This document shows, piece by piece, positions 12,686 through 23,928 of a stretch of 64,000 nt of DNA. The notes below the pieces were generated by a model, which worked only from the letters and a program-made list of their open reading frames with translations, was not told where the DNA came from and ran no database searches. The DNA lies in assembly GCF_040712315.1 (NCBI RefSeq), contig NC_134016.1:50612986-50676985 (forward strand), in the 5' to 3' direction. Positions within the stretch are counted from its first letter, which is position 1; each line of letters starts with the position of its first letter. Origin of the DNA: Castanea sativa (taxonomy: Eukaryota > Streptophyta > Magnoliopsida > Fagales > Fagaceae). The position numbers and the translations under genes were made by a program.

Positions 12686-13218
12686 CTATGGGCGTGGCCC
12701 AGGGTTTGCTCCTGGACGTGGTGGTGGTGGTAGAGATGCTCGCCTTTTAGGTGGTCTAATAATATAATGTTTTATAATGACAGCTCTAGATAATTCTTCC
12801 TCATCTTTGGCATAAGTTAGCTTCTCCATATTCTCACCTAATTATTGTGTCAAAATACACAACATATTTAAAAAAAATACATATATAATCAAATTTTTAA
12901 AAGCTCATAAATACAGTTAGTTGGGAAGAAAAATGGAAATTAATCTACAACTAATAGCCTTGTAAATATACTTTATAATTTCTACTACAATTTTTTTGTT
13001 GTAACTTGTTAGGTTATTGTACAATAATTAAAGTTGAATGTAGAATCTACATGTGAGAGGAAGGAGACCAATCTCCGATTTATGAGATACATTCTTGTCA
13101 CTATAGGGTGCATGAGTATTTAGCTAAAAAATAATAATACATGTAACTCTTGGATTTTTTGGAGACATTTCTAATTATTAATTGCACCTAATATTAGGGA
13201 GGTGTGGATCTCAAAAAA

Positions 13219-13284
<66 letters not shown>

Positions 13285-13572
13285 CTATATATACATACAT
13301 ACGGAGGTCTACACACAACAGGGGAGTGAAAAAAAGAAAAGGCCCTCCATCTCTCTCTCTTTATCGTTCACAAACACACTCACAGAAATAAACAACACAA
13401 ACTTTTTGAACTTTGAAGCCATAGCTACACATACATGCCAAACAATATAAATTTTAACGAAAAAGGTGATGCATTAATTAGTCTTACCGGTGAAAAACAA
13501 ACTCCATGAAAGAAATAGGGCAGTAAGTACAAGAAAACCTAGGAGGAGGCCTCTCTTCAGCTCAAGCGTCAT
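12686..13572 (-). CDS. P3: small secreted proline-tailed peptide precursor (two exons)
   Basis: Exons are 13572-13488 (85 nt) and 12837-12686; intron 650 bp, the shortest of the family. Exon 1 encodes MTLELKRGLLLGFLVLTALF and ends WSLFFT, followed by the consensus donor GTAAGA. Exon 2 follows AATTAG, joins in phase 1 as GENMEKLTYAKDEEELS, and ends SLPPPPRPGANPGPRP before TAG. The joined frame is open for 78 aa. A PKRR cluster immediately precedes the proline tail, a plausible processing site. The spacer is shorter than in P1 and P8. All elements (TATA, start, donor, acceptor, stop) are intact, so this is the cleanest member. Function unknown; role as an apoplastic signal or defence peptide is inference from architecture only. 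Confidence 0.78.
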
Positions 13573-13610
13573 GTTGCCTTGTGGAAGAGAACTGGTCACA
13601 AGAATATCGT

Positions 13611-13690
13611 TATATATACCCAGCCATATTTCAAGTTTGTATGTTTCTCTGCAGTTTCTTTAGTCCGTTTCCTTTATTTGAGCATCAAAG
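13611..13690 (-). promoter_or_regulatory. P3 core promoter (TATA block)
   Basis: GGGTATATATAACG on the minus strand lies about 40 bp upstream of the P3 ATG. The AAACATACAAACTT and GAAACTGCAGAGAAAC blocks further up are shared with P1, P8 and P10. Confidence 0.6.
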
Positions 13691-13754
13691 TTCGGAAGGC
13701 CACAAGCACACGCCACACTATACCCAGGAATAAAAATTTCTATATCCACCACTC

Positions 13755-13914
13755 ATTCTTAGTGCGGTGGTCACTCCACAAGTATAAATGCTTGTAAGAT
13801 GTGGGGACAAGGGTCGGGTTCAAGTCTTCAGAAGAAAGCTCCACACACATATACACTTAGATTAGATTAGAGTATAAATTTTAGCTTGTAAAAAAAAAAA
13901 AAAAAAAAAAAAAA
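13755..13914 (+). mobile_element. tRNA-derived SINE
   Basis: An A-box-like GGTGGTCACTCC is followed about 50 bp later by a B-box GGGTTCAAGTC, then a short unique body and a run of about 24 A at 13891-13914. This layout is that of a Pol III SINE. The 5' boundary and target duplication are not certain. Confidence 0.65.
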
Positions 13915-13988
13915 TTCTTCTATCAATCATGAATTTTGCTTTTTGTGTCTCACATCTCTGAAAGTTTCGTGTATATCACCTTCAAATG

Positions 13989-13991
<3 letters not shown>

Positions 13992-14065
<74 letters not shown>
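13992..14065. repeat. (TA)n tract that received the copia insertion
   Basis: A long TA run ends exactly at the copia LTR. The sequence beyond the element at 18623 resumes with TATATATA and the promoter block, so the copia split one (TA)n plus promoter region. The TATAT on each side is compatible with a 5-bp target duplication. Confidence 0.85.
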
Positions 14066-14069
<4 letters not shown>

Positions 14070-14248
14070 AGAAATACTGAATTCAATAGTATTTGTATTT
14101 CACCCTGAAATAATATACATGAGTGCTTTTTATATAAGAAGCATATGAGTGTTGTACAAGTAAATATGAGTACAGTACAAGTAGTACAATGTATGCTATA
14201 CAAGTAAGTAATCTAGTTGGGCTAAGCCCACAATATTATACGTTAACA
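14066..14248 (-). repeat. Copia 3' LTR
   Basis: Begins TGTTAGAAAT and ends CGTTAACA on the plus strand, so it has the TG...CA ends. It differs from the other LTR at about ten sites by eye. Confidence 0.93.
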
Positions 14249-14261
14249 GCCCCCCTCAAAC

Positions 14262-15571
14262 TCAAGGTAGATGTGAGACCAGCTTGAGGTTGTCAACCAA
14301 ATCACGAAGGCGTCCCTTAGAATAGGACTTGGTGAAGATGTCTGCAAGTTGATCTTTGGAGGAAACATAGAGGAGCTTGAGAGCACCATGAACAAGATGA
14401 TAACGGATAAAATGACAATCAATCTCAATACAGTCTTGCTGTCAGTGAGTCTAGCACGAGACAAAAGATCAGAAGCATACTTGGCTTGAGTAATATAAAG
14501 ACCATCTGAGGAACGAGTGATTTCAAGACCCAAGAAATAGCTAAGGTGGCCAAGATCTTTCATCTCAAATTGCTGACTGAGAAAATCCTTGAGTTCTTGT
14601 ATGCTACTAAGGTCATCACCAGTTATGATCATATCATCCACATAGAGGAGAAGTAGAATGGTGCCTTTATCAGTACGACGAAGAAATAAGGCAGTATCAT
14701 AAGGACTGGCAGTGTAACCCAAGCGAAAGATAGTAGAGCTAAATTTTGCAAACCAGGTTCGAGGAGCTTGTTTAAGACCATACAATGCTCGTCGAAGGTG
14801 GCAAACGTTGTTGGAGTCAATGGAGAGACCTAGAGGAGGTTGCATGTAAACTTCTTCACTCAAGTCCCCATTAAGGAATGCATTTTTAACATCCATTTGA
14901 AAAAGATCCCATTTTCTAGCAGCAGCAACGGCCAGGAAGGCACGAACAGATGAGATGCGAGCAACTGGAGCAAAGGTCTCTTCATAATCAATCTCATACT
15001 CCTGTGTAAAACCTTTTGCAACAAGACGAGTCTTATAGCGCTCAATGGACCCATCTGAGCGAGTTTTAATCTTGTAGATCCACTTGCAACCAACCACAAA
15101 CTGTCTAGGAGGGAGAGTAACTAAGTCCCAAGTATGGTTTTTGGTTAATGCATCAAGTTCCTCTTTCATTGCAATTTTCCATAAAGGGTCAGTGGATGCC
15201 TCACAATATGTTTGAGGCTCGTGGAGTGTAGCAAGTGCAGTGTAACAATGATAATCAAGTAAATGTGTAGGAATGGATCTTACCCGGGTTGAGTGACGAG
15301 GTGGAATGTATTGTGGAGGTGGAAGGTCTTGTGGAGGATCTTCAGGCGGAGCAAAAGCGGGGGACCCGGGTTCGAGTTGGGGTAGCTCGTCATCAATCTG
15401 CTCATCTTCGACCTGTCTAGAAGAGACATTAAAAGGATCTGGTGTTTGAATAGAGAAGTCCAAAGGAGGATCAAGTGGATTTGGAGAAGGAACATGAGAC
15501 TCCTCTAGAAAGACTTCAAGTACAGATGAGGTAGTGAGGGAAGAACGAAAATGAGAGAGTTCAACAAACAA
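14262..15571 (-). pseudogene. Copia reverse transcriptase joined to the extreme end of RNase H
   Basis: The RVT_2 domain is well kept: RLVAKGFTQ, the MDVKNAFLNGDL and ALYGLKQAPR motifs, and the catalytic YVDDMIITG. After LLSRARLTDSKT the frame jumps, at about 14430-14436, to the last 55 or so residues of the RNase H region (IEIDCHFIRYHLVHGALKL, then DQLADIFTK). These are in the next frame and end at TGA 14262-14264. Roughly 200 residues of RNase H are absent, so this copy is replication-dead. Residue counts are estimates from family knowledge. Confidence 0.88.
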
Positions 15572-15685
15572 GCGATGTTCCCAGAAGACAACATTACGAG
15601 AAACACAAAGGCGATAAGAGATAGGATCATAACATCGATACCCCTTTTGTGTTTCGCCATAATCAAGGAAACAGCAAAGTCTAGA

Positions 15686-16857
15686 TCAAGGCTCAAGTTT
15701 GTTGTGCTCATGAGGCTGAAGAAGAACGAAACAAGCAGATCCAAAAGAGCGAAGGTGATGATAGTCAGGGGGTGACCCAAAGAGGCGCTTATACGGAGTT
15801 TGATTATGGATGACAGTGCTTGGAATGCGGTTGATGGTGTGAACAGCATGAAGAGCAGCTTCACCCCAGAATGGAGGAGGAACCTTGGCAGAAAGAAGAA
15901 GAGTACGAACAATGTCAAGAATATGACGAAGTTTTCGTTCAGCTCTACCATTTTGCTGAAAAGTACCTGGACAAGTTAGATGATGTACAGTGTCATAGGA
16001 GTGTAACAAAGCTTGAAAAGCATATTGAGTGTATTCAAGAGCATTATCAGAACGAAAAATTTTGATTCTTTTGGAGAATTGGGTTTCAACCATTTTTGCA
16101 AAGTTACTGTATATTGGTAAAATTTCAGAACGAGATTTCATAGGGAATATCCAACTGTAACGAGAATAATCATCGATAAAAACAACAAAATATCGAGATC
16201 CACCAATACTAGCAACAGGAGAAGGTCCCCAAACATAGAATCATTATTATTAAAAGGTAAAGCTGGCTGTTTTCCTAACTGGCATGAAGTACAATCAAAA
16301 TTGTCTTTGGACACAGAACCTAACAAACCCTTAGAAGCTAACTATTGTACCCGAGAAAAGGGTGCATGACCAAGACGAGAGTGCCAAAGCGAGAGAGAGG
16401 GTAAGGAAGACACCGCAGCGGCAGCAGCAGCAACAGACATCGAAGCAACATGTGGAAGATGAAGATTGTCCACTGGAAACATACGCCTAACTCTAGGGCC
16501 GGTCCCAAGCTCTTGCCCCGTCCTCGGACCCTGCACAATACACCCAGAATAGTACAAAATAAGGCGATAACCTAGTTCAGCTAATTGTCCCACAGAACAC
16601 AAATTATAAGATAGGTCAGGAACATGGTAGACCCCAGGAACAGAGAGGTTGAAGGTTGAAACAAAACCAAGACTATTCACATGCATGGTGGAACCATCAG
16701 CTATGTAAATATTTAGGGGATGTGGAACAGGGTCAAGTTTGGAGAATAAGGACGAGTGAAGTGTCATGTGATTGCAACAGGCAGAATAAAAAAGCCAAGT
16801 TTGAGACTTACCGGGTAAAACTAAGAGAGCAGTGGAAAGAGATGCATTATCAGCCAT
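15686..16857 (-). pseudogene. Copia protease remnant and integrase
   Basis: The protease active-site region reads WLFYSACCNHMT where copia elements normally have an aspartate, so the catalytic D is gone. The GAG-pre-integrase HHCC zinc-binding part is visible as LWHSRLGH and DCTSCQLGKQ, with a stop at 16342. A frameshift near 16240 leads into the catalytic core. There FIDDYSRYSW, FRSDNALEY and QQNGRAERK carry the D, D and E residues. An expected segment between the zinc finger and VWGPSP is also missing. Confidence 0.85.
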
Positions 16858-16923
16858 ACAAACAGCTTGAGCTATGATCTCCTGTAGTGTAGTGGGCGAG
16901 AGGTTGATAGTGGATCTAGAAGA

Positions 16924-17815
16924 CTAGGACTCAACTGAAATGGGAGGCATTGGCGGAGTAGACTCAGTGTTAGCAACTGCAACAGTAGATTTGTTACGAC
17001 GGTAACAAGTCTCAATAGTGTGGCCAGGGCGCTTGCAATAGTTGCAGAACTTTTTATTGATCTGTTTGTAACGATTGCTAGAGCCAGAAGGATCACCTGA
17101 GTGCTGAGGCTGCTCTATGGATGGAGCAGAAGGAGTAAGGGCCAGAACATTAAACTTATCCTGGGCTCGAAGAGTTGCAAGGAGAGCTTCTTCTCTTACT
17201 AACTCGTTCACAGCAGTATCAAGATAGGGAGAATGACAACGATTAAGAAGCTGACCTCGAATGGGCTCATAGTCCTTGTGGAGTGACATCAGGAACTCAT
17301 AGAGACGAAATTCATCTCTAATAGTAGCATATTGTTGAGCATCTTTTAAGCATGCCCAAGTTGGATCAAAAAGGTCAATTTGGTCCCAAATGAAGCGAAG
17401 CTGATCATAGTAGTCATTGATGGACTACCCCGGTTCTTGCCTAAGTTGATGCAATTCAACCACTAACTGATATTTCATGGATCCGTGAGTGGTAGAGTCT
17501 TTTGGCCAACATATCCTATGCTGATTTCGCATCATCAAAGCTGCCCAGCAAATTGGAGATGGAGGGAATGGAAGTGTTTCGAATCCATGTGAGGATCATG
17601 TGATTGTGACTATCCCATTCAATCATGCGACTGAGAAAGGCAGCATCTTCTTCACTTGCCCCCTTCATAGGAATAATAATTGCACCAATGTAATAATGCC
17701 AGAACATGCGACCCTTAAGAAAACTGCACATAGCTTGAGACCAAGATAAGTAATTCCTAGTCCCCTCCAATACAGTATTGATGAGGCGAGGAAGAAAAAC
17801 ATCCTTTTTATCCAT
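16924..17815 (-). pseudogene. Copia gag remnant with zinc knuckle
   Basis: The minus-strand frame from 17815 starts MDKKDVFLPRLINTVLEGT, with a YLSWSQAM motif typical of copia gag N-termini. It is stopped at about 17516 where a tryptophan codon appears changed to TAG. A change of frame between about 17515 and 17290 leads to a second segment with FIWDQIDLFDP and YEPIRGQLL. It ends with a CCHC knuckle, CNYCKRPGHTIETC, near 17050-17000. A further stop lies at 16924. It is not translatable as one protein. Confidence 0.85.
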
Positions 17816-18428
17816 TTAGAGACACAATATGCGAAATCAGACTGTAAAAATGAAATCTACGCGAAAAACTGAGTAAGGAGAACCTAGACTGCAAAAAGTC
17901 AAATCCGAAAAAAGTCAACGGTCAACAGTGACGTGGCGGGTGACGTCGGCAGCGCTAGAGGATGACATCAGCAATGACGTGGCTAGGGCTGACGTCAGCA
18001 AGAGCAGTCTGGCGCGTGGCAGCGCGTTAGCAATCGGTTCGGCGCGTGGCGGCTCGGTTCGGCATGTGGCGGCGTGTGGGCGCGTGACCTTTAGTGCAGA
18101 AGCTTTGGGCGGCGCGTGAGGGCGCGTGGAGGCTCCGATTACTGTGAGGTTTTCACGAACAGGTAGATCGGAGCAAGACGATCTTCGTAGTACATTCAGA
18201 AAATTTATCGGAGCAATATTCACGGTAGTGCCGGAAAAGGCAGTGGTCTTTGCAGTATTCGAACTCCTCAACGGCTGCTGCTACAGGTCTGGAACCTGAG
18301 GACGATGTCTGGAAGACTCGAAAGTTCAACGGTGAAAGGCTGTGGCAGTTGTTGTGACAGCGGAAGCAATATTAAGAATGAAATTACACCAATAAAGACA
18401 AGACTGCTAAGAAAATGTCAGAGCAGTA

Positions 18429-18440
18429 GCTCTGATACCA
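18429..18440 (-). promoter_or_regulatory. Copia primer-binding site (initiator-Met tRNA)
   Basis: TGGTATCAGAGC on the minus strand directly inside the 5' LTR, the usual plant copia primer-binding sequence. Confidence 0.9.
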
Positions 18441-18622
18441 TATTAGAAATACTGAATTCAATAGTATTTGTATTTCACCCTGAAATAATATACATGAGTG
18501 CCTTTATATAGGAGGTATATGAGTGCTGTACAAGTAAATATGAGTACAGTACAAATAGTACAATGTGTGCTATACAAGTAAGTAATCTAGTTGGGCTAAG
18601 CCCACAATACTATACGTTAACA
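18441..18622 (-). repeat. Copia 5' LTR
   Basis: Matches the left LTR over its length. The terminal TG on the plus strand is mutated to TA, so the inner edge next to the primer-binding site no longer has the canonical CA. Confidence 0.93.
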
Positions 18623-18700
18623 TATATATACCCAGCCATGTTTGTTTTGTGTTTTTCTCTGCAATTTCTTTAGTACTTTCCTATATCAAGTCTTGGTCGT
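18623..18700 (-). promoter_or_regulatory. Orphan peptide-family promoter
   Basis: GGGTATATATA and the following AAACAAACATGG and AAACTGCAGAG-like blocks match the promoters of P1, P3 and P8. No exon 1 follows on the minus strand. The copia element and, beyond it, a SINE and LTR debris take its place. The paralogous copy at 30677-30760 also lacks exon 1. Confidence 0.55.
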
Positions 18701-20617
18701 CCACTATGATTACACTCTCTTGTCTCCTTTGGAAAAATGAAACAGCGACGAAAGCTCTAAAGCGGTCGAATCAGTCTCTCTCAGCTTTCTTCTACTTCCT
18801 GGAGAAGTAAGTTTAGTCAACACATTACGGCCCTTTTTGGTTCAGCGATTTTAGGCAACAAGTCATAGTAGAGTTTTCAAACCGGGGTTTCAGCTAAGGG
18901 GAAAAGTGCACCTTCCATTCATCATCCTCTGTTCTCAACTTCATGTTTGACTAAGTCAAACCCCCACACAGCCCTTCAAGGCCAAACATGCCATCCTTAT
19001 TACTCATAATTATCTTATTTATACTATAGAATATTGCGTGCATTGTGGACTATTTGACCACACAATCCAACATGTTCTGCACACTATACACTGACTCCCA
19101 TCAAAACCAAGCCATGGCTTCATATATGCCTAAGTTAAGAAATCGATCGTATAAGTTTTGGTAGAGTTCAAGGATGTAATAAATTGAAAAGTAAAAAGTA
19201 GCAAAACAAAACTTCCTGGTCTTGTCAACGAGTATTCAACATGGTTGCTTCTTTCTATTTTCCAACATCTCTCATTTTCTTACTTCCATTGTCCTTTACT
19301 CTATCAAGTAAAATCCTCTACATTCTAACCGTAGAAAACATATTTAGATTAGACACCAAATTTGACCTATTGATTGTAATTATCAACCTAATTGATTGTG
19401 ATTGATGTTGATTGACATTAATTGATTGATGCTATTAGACTTAGAGAGAGATTTGATTGCTATTTAAATTCTATTTCAAAATATAATATAATCTCATTAT
19501 GAGTTTATTTTCTGTACATGATGTGATTTGGGGAACTTTTTTAGAGGACTCTATTTAAGAGGAACCAAGGCTCAATTGATCATGTCCAAGTGCGGTTTCC
19601 TCATTCATATATCCCTTTCTTTCATTGTTCCTTAGTTTCCCAAACACAACGGCCCCCCCCCCCCACAACCCCCCCCCCCCCCCACCACTCTCTCAATAGA
19701 ATTTATTGTCTGACATTAGTTTTGGTATCAATGTTGATTGCTTAATGTAATACGAAATAATGATGTTGTGCATTTGTCTTTGTTAATGGTTTTTTAATAC
19801 TAAATAAATGCTTATTTAAAATTTTATGATTTTTTTTCTTATACTTCGGCTCCCCTAACTAGAAATATTGAGTCCGTCCCTAATTAAGAAGAACATTAAG
19901 ACTATCTTCTTCTTAATAAAGTTATGGTATTTTTATCCAAAAAAGAAAAAGAAAAAAAAAAAGGAAGAAGAACATTAATACAGACGGTTTGGTTAATTGG
20001 GAAGTAAATAGACTTCTACATAGCTCATTTAAAATTCTATTCTTTCAGCTCATTTGCTTATGTATAATTTTTTTTTTTAAATCCCACTTCTTTTTAAACA
20101 TAATAAATTTACCCAAATAAAAAAGCTGAAGCTTGTGTCAATTGCAACTTCATTATGGTCAATTTCAAAGTAAAAACAAAATGAGTAATGTTACAGCCAC
20201 AGTCTATTTTACAATAATTTTACAAAATGTTGATGTGGTCAACTTCTTATTAGTTTTCATCTACGCTCACTATTAATATTACTTTTTCATTTATCAATAA
20301 TTACTCACAACATCAACAGTTTGTAAAAAATTGTGTAAAATAATTTATATCTTTAGCATTATTCAAAACAAAATGAACCTCGATCTATAGTAGCCATGTA
20401 TTGTAGTTTGTAATATTAGTCAATCGTGTTAACCTCACTTTTAAGTTTCTATTTGATCAACAAAAAAAAAAAAATACCCGGCCGCAGTTTGTTTCTCTCA
20501 AACCTCAACAGCCACTACTCCTCCTCCTCCTCCTTCCCTCACAACCTCTCCAAGCTCCACCACACCGCCGCCAACATTATCTTCCTCACCGGCGAGTTCC
20601 CAAGAGTTGGAGAAGAT

Positions 20618-20658
<41 letters not shown>

Positions 20659-20715
20659 ATCCTACAAGATCTTGATATTACCATTATTATTCTTATCATT
20701 ATTACCTACTTTAGT
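18701..20715. other. Non-coding part of duplication copy A
   Basis: No gene is seen. It includes the flank module (about 19080-19480), a C-rich run at 19652-19683 and AT-rich sequence. The stretch 20490-20615 is rich in TCC/CCT and could be read as serine/proline-rich protein, but no start, domain or conserved frame supports a gene. Confidence 0.4.
20616..20655. repeat. (GA)n microsatellite, copy A
   Basis: About 19 GA units. The equivalent tract in copy B (about 32890-32918) is shorter, so it has changed since the duplication. Confidence 0.9.
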
Positions 20716-20900
20716 AACATTTCATTGTGTTTCTTTTTTACATGTCCGTAGGGTAGGTAATAATGTAGCTCACAATCTAGCTATATAAATATGCAAGACA
20801 TGTTAGAAGTTTATCAGTGTGGATGGAGAATGCTTCATCTCACCTTTAAGATATTTTTGTAGCGGATCATGGCTAATTTTCTTCATTAATAAAGTTTCAA
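20716..20900 (+). pseudogene. LINE 3'-end relic (RNase H-like tail)
   Basis: The plus strand reads FLHVRRVGNNVAHNLAI followed, after frame disruptions, by VWMENASSHL and VADHG. This matches the typical end of plant non-LTR retrotransposon RNase H domains (HVRREGNxVAHxLA, then VWMEExP). A 3' UTR-like AATAAAGTTTC follows. Only the last part of the protein is present. The same relic is in duplication copy B. Confidence 0.5.
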
Positions 20901-21087
20901 TGTCTTTCTTCTCGAAAATGTACCAAATGTGTACTTAATTATAATCTTACATTCCCATATTGTGTTTCTGTTGCATAAGTAACAAACCAAACAAGGTAAT
21001 ACCTCACATTCCCTAGGGTTGGTTGTAATCTTCGAAGTGAACCAAAATGACAATTACAAATACTATTTTGACGTTGTCATTTGCCCA

Positions 21088-22128
21088 CTAGGGGAACGGA
21101 CTGCGGCCTGGAGGTGGGCGAGGACGCGGTGGTGGTGATGCAGGTACTCTATACGAACCGGGAATGCGCTTGGATAAGCCTACTCCAGACAATTCTTTTC
21201 CATCTCTTGCTTCAGTTAACTTCATGTTCTCATCTGGAGAATATAGATACCAAGTTAAAAAGATCATAAATACAGTTATTTGGGAAGTAAAAAGACATAA
21301 TTTTATTATACTTCATAATATTCCACTACAATTTTTGGTTAAAAGATTATTCTACATAGTTGTTCAAGTTGGGGTTTTTTTTTTTTCTTTTCTTTTCTTT
21401 TATTAATTTATTCTTTCTTGCTTGAAGCCTAATTGTTCAAGGGAAGTTCTAAATGAATATTGGATTGTTGTGTTTTACAAGCGGCAAAATTATAGAATAC
21501 TCTAGGAGTAAAATAAATGTATACACCCCACTCTAACATGAATATTGGATGATTTATCATAAATTTAATTAACGTGATCCACTATCATGTGAAAAGATGA
21601 AGTATGCATTTATTGTACTTTTGAAATATTCTATAATTACCCTCATAAGTGTTTACTTCATTATACACTATTCATTTATCATAATCTAATTGTGTGCATG
21701 GAGGCTTCAGACTTAAGAGTTAGTTTTGTCTTTGTATTTATAGATGCGTTGGAAAATCCTAGTACTTTGTCAAAATTGGTGGTATTCATTAAATTGTATT
21801 AGGGCTAAGTTTAAATTGTATTAGGCAAGGTTCAAGTCATAAGGTGCTCAAAAATGACAAAGTTATGATATGCTTATAGTTGAGGAGTTGTCTTTCGTAC
21901 CCTAACGAATTTCCCAGTGAAATTTTCTTTATTGAAAAGTAGACATGGGGCATCAAAACAGACACAAATTTGAACAAATTTAAAATTGAAATGAGTGAGA
22001 GATAGGGGAGATTGCTCAAGGACTTGATATCCGAATCTTATTAGAAAAATGGTTTATGCTAGGTTTCAACCCTATTTTTTGCAACCATATAAAACACTTT
22101 CTTAAACAAAAAAATAACAATAATAATG

Positions 22129-22179
<51 letters not shown>

Positions 22180-23884
22180 GTAAACTCATTGAGATAATTA
22201 TGTGGTTTCAAGAAAGACGTAAAAACTCAAGGTGTATATATATATACCTTGAGTTTTTAAGTCTTTCTTGAAACCACATAATTATTTCAATGAGTTTATT
22301 GTAAAATAGATCTTCATGAAGGTACCTTCGAATATACTAGAAGTTCTGGTTCGTATGAAGAAAATCGCTATAGAAGAATTTCAGAGTAGGGATGGCAATG
22401 GGGCGGGGCGGGGCCGAAGGATGGGATCTTCGCCCCCGCCCCGTATAGATTTTTCTTGCCCCATCCCTGCATGACGGGAAAAATTTCTTGCCCCATCCCC
22501 GCCCCTTAAGGCCCCGCGAAGACCCGCGAAGCCCCGCCCTATACCATAAAACTTTATTTCTTGTTAATTTTCCCTATAACTATTACCATTTTTTCAAATA
22601 AAATGAAATGTTTCAATATTAAAAATATACTTGAAATTATAAATAAATTTATCCTATCAAATCAAACTAATTTTTAGCAAAAACTAAATAATATTATCTA
22701 AATGTTTAACAAGACAATGTCATAACAAAAATCTCATAGTATGACACAAAAATCTCATATTATGTTAATGATGAACAGTAAGTTGAGAAAGACATTTGAA
22801 TCATGAATGAAAAGACAAAAAAAAGAGTTAAAATCGGTACCTTATTTCCAACTTTGCTTGAGAAAAAAGAGAGGTAGAACCACGTTAGGTAGAATAAAAT
22901 AAGTTGATGATATTTTTGTTTAAATAGTAGGATTTTAGAGTATGAAAAAATTATAACTTAATCCTTATTAATGGGAGGTGGGGCGGGGATGGGGTGGGGT
23001 GGGTTTAAAAAGTGTAAACCCATCCCCGCCCCGCCCCATGATGCGGGTCTAAAATCTCGCCCCATCCCCGCCCCATCATATTTGCGGGGCGGGGAAAACC
23101 CGCACGGGGCGAAGCGGGAAGGGGCGGGTCAAGCGGGGCGGGGGAAAATTGCCATCCCTATTTCAGAGTTGTTGTGACTACTACTGTAGGAAGACAACTG
23201 AGTCGCTTTCAAAGGTTGCATAGAGAGTCTAGGCTACGAAGATTTAGTAAGTTCTAACTATTTGTAATTGTTTCTTCATAGTGGATTTTTAAGAGGATTG
23301 TTTTTGTCCCCATAGTACGTAGTTTTTCCTTTGAAGATTTACTTTATTGATTTTCCAATTCATCACCAAATCTTGTATTTTTACTTCTATATTATAGATC
23401 ATATAATTGAGATAAATTGATACTTAATTAATAATTATAGAGTACTTAATAATACTTCTAAACTATAATTTTCAATTTATATCAAAATATATTGGTTAGA
23501 ACACGGGTCAAAATAAAATTTTCAATTGGTTAGAACACATATGAGTAAAGATAAAATTTTCATTTTACAGCCATCTAATGCGCAATTTTCATTGGTTAGA
23601 ACACATGTTTAATATTCATTTGCATCTAATATGGTAATATACACAGAGCAGTTAAACGAAAGGCTCACCATACCGTACCTCTCTCTTTATCGTATTCCCA
23701 AATAAATAACACAAAATTTGAAGCAATAGCAATATATACATGCCAAAAAATATATAATTTAAAGAAAAAAGTGCTACTCTGAGTCTGAGATAGTCTTACC
23801 TGTGAAAAACAAGCTCCATGTAAGAGATAGGGCGGTAAGTAGAAGAAGACCAAGGAGTAGACCTCTATTGACCTTAGAACTCAT
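21088..23884 (-). CDS. P4: small secreted proline-tailed peptide precursor (two exons)
   Basis: Exons are 23884-23800 (85 nt) and 21233-21088 (146 nt); intron 2566 bp, enlarged by a hAT MITE. Exon 1 encodes MSSKVNRGLLLGLLLLTALS and ends TWSLFFT, with donor GTAAGA. Exon 2 follows TCTCCAG and joins in phase 1 as DENMKLTEARDGKELSGVG. It continues with a SKR dibasic site and ends ASPPPRPRPPPGRSPFP before TAG. The product is 76 aa. P5 is its duplicate. The two differ far more in the tail than in the signal peptide or intron, as expected if the tail is the active and selected part. The tail lacks the GNPG motif of P1, P3 and P8, so P4 and P5 form a distinct subtype. Confidence 0.75.
22134..22175. 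repeat. (TA)n tract in the P4 intron
   Basis: Pure TA run next to the inverted repeat. It is absent or much shorter at the equivalent place in copy B. Confidence 0.85.
22181..22298. repeat. Near-perfect 53-bp inverted repeat (hairpin)
   Basis: Arms 22181-22233 and 22246-22298 are reverse complements with two mismatches, separated by a 12-bp TA-rich spacer. Copy B (near 34400-34460) contains only the right arm. It sits inside the P4 intron. Confidence 0.9.
22387..23160. mobile_element. Non-autonomous hAT element (MITE) in the P4 intron
   Basis: Terminal inverted repeats TAGGGATGGCAAT and ATTGCCATCCCTA are flanked by an exact 8-bp duplication TTTCAGAG (22379-22386 and 23161-23168). Eight-bp duplications and a TAGGGATG terminus are hAT (Ac-type) hallmarks. 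Both subterminal regions are packed with GGGGCGGGG-type motifs in a very GC-rich context, while the middle is AT-rich. There is no transposase. The paralogous site in copy B has a single TTTCAGAG (34533-34540), the empty site. Confidence 0.9.
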
Positions 23885-23928
23885 GATACCTTGTGGGAGA
23901 GATGCGTGAGTGAATATCACAATATATG

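Larger units (their letters stand above)
14066..18622 (-). mobile_element. Degenerate Ty1-copia LTR retrotransposon with internal RNase H deletion
   Basis: LTRs of 183 and 182 bp bound a 4.56 kb element read on the minus strand. Order is gag, zinc knuckle, protease remnant, integrase, reverse transcriptase, which is the copia order. The primer-binding site TGGTATCAGAGC abuts the 5' LTR (minus strand, 18440-18429). A polypurine GAGGGGGGC abuts the 3' LTR (14257-14249). The reading frame contains several stops and at least two frameshifts, and most of RNase H is missing, so it cannot be autonomous. The small LTRs and total size suggest the Ale-type group, an inference. Confidence 0.93.

Noticed and set aside
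13182..14203. Several open frames on both strands with YIYIYI runs
   Set aside because: They are translations of (TA)n tracts in the P3 intron and flank.
16656..16877. Plus-strand frames inside the copia element
   Set aside because: They are shadows of the minus-strand gag-pol remnant.
20426..20788. 120-codon frame with a serine-rich and RERERE stretch
   Set aside because: It joins unrelated pieces: a TCC-rich tract, a (GA)n microsatellite and a LINE tail. The duplicate in copy B has a different frame.
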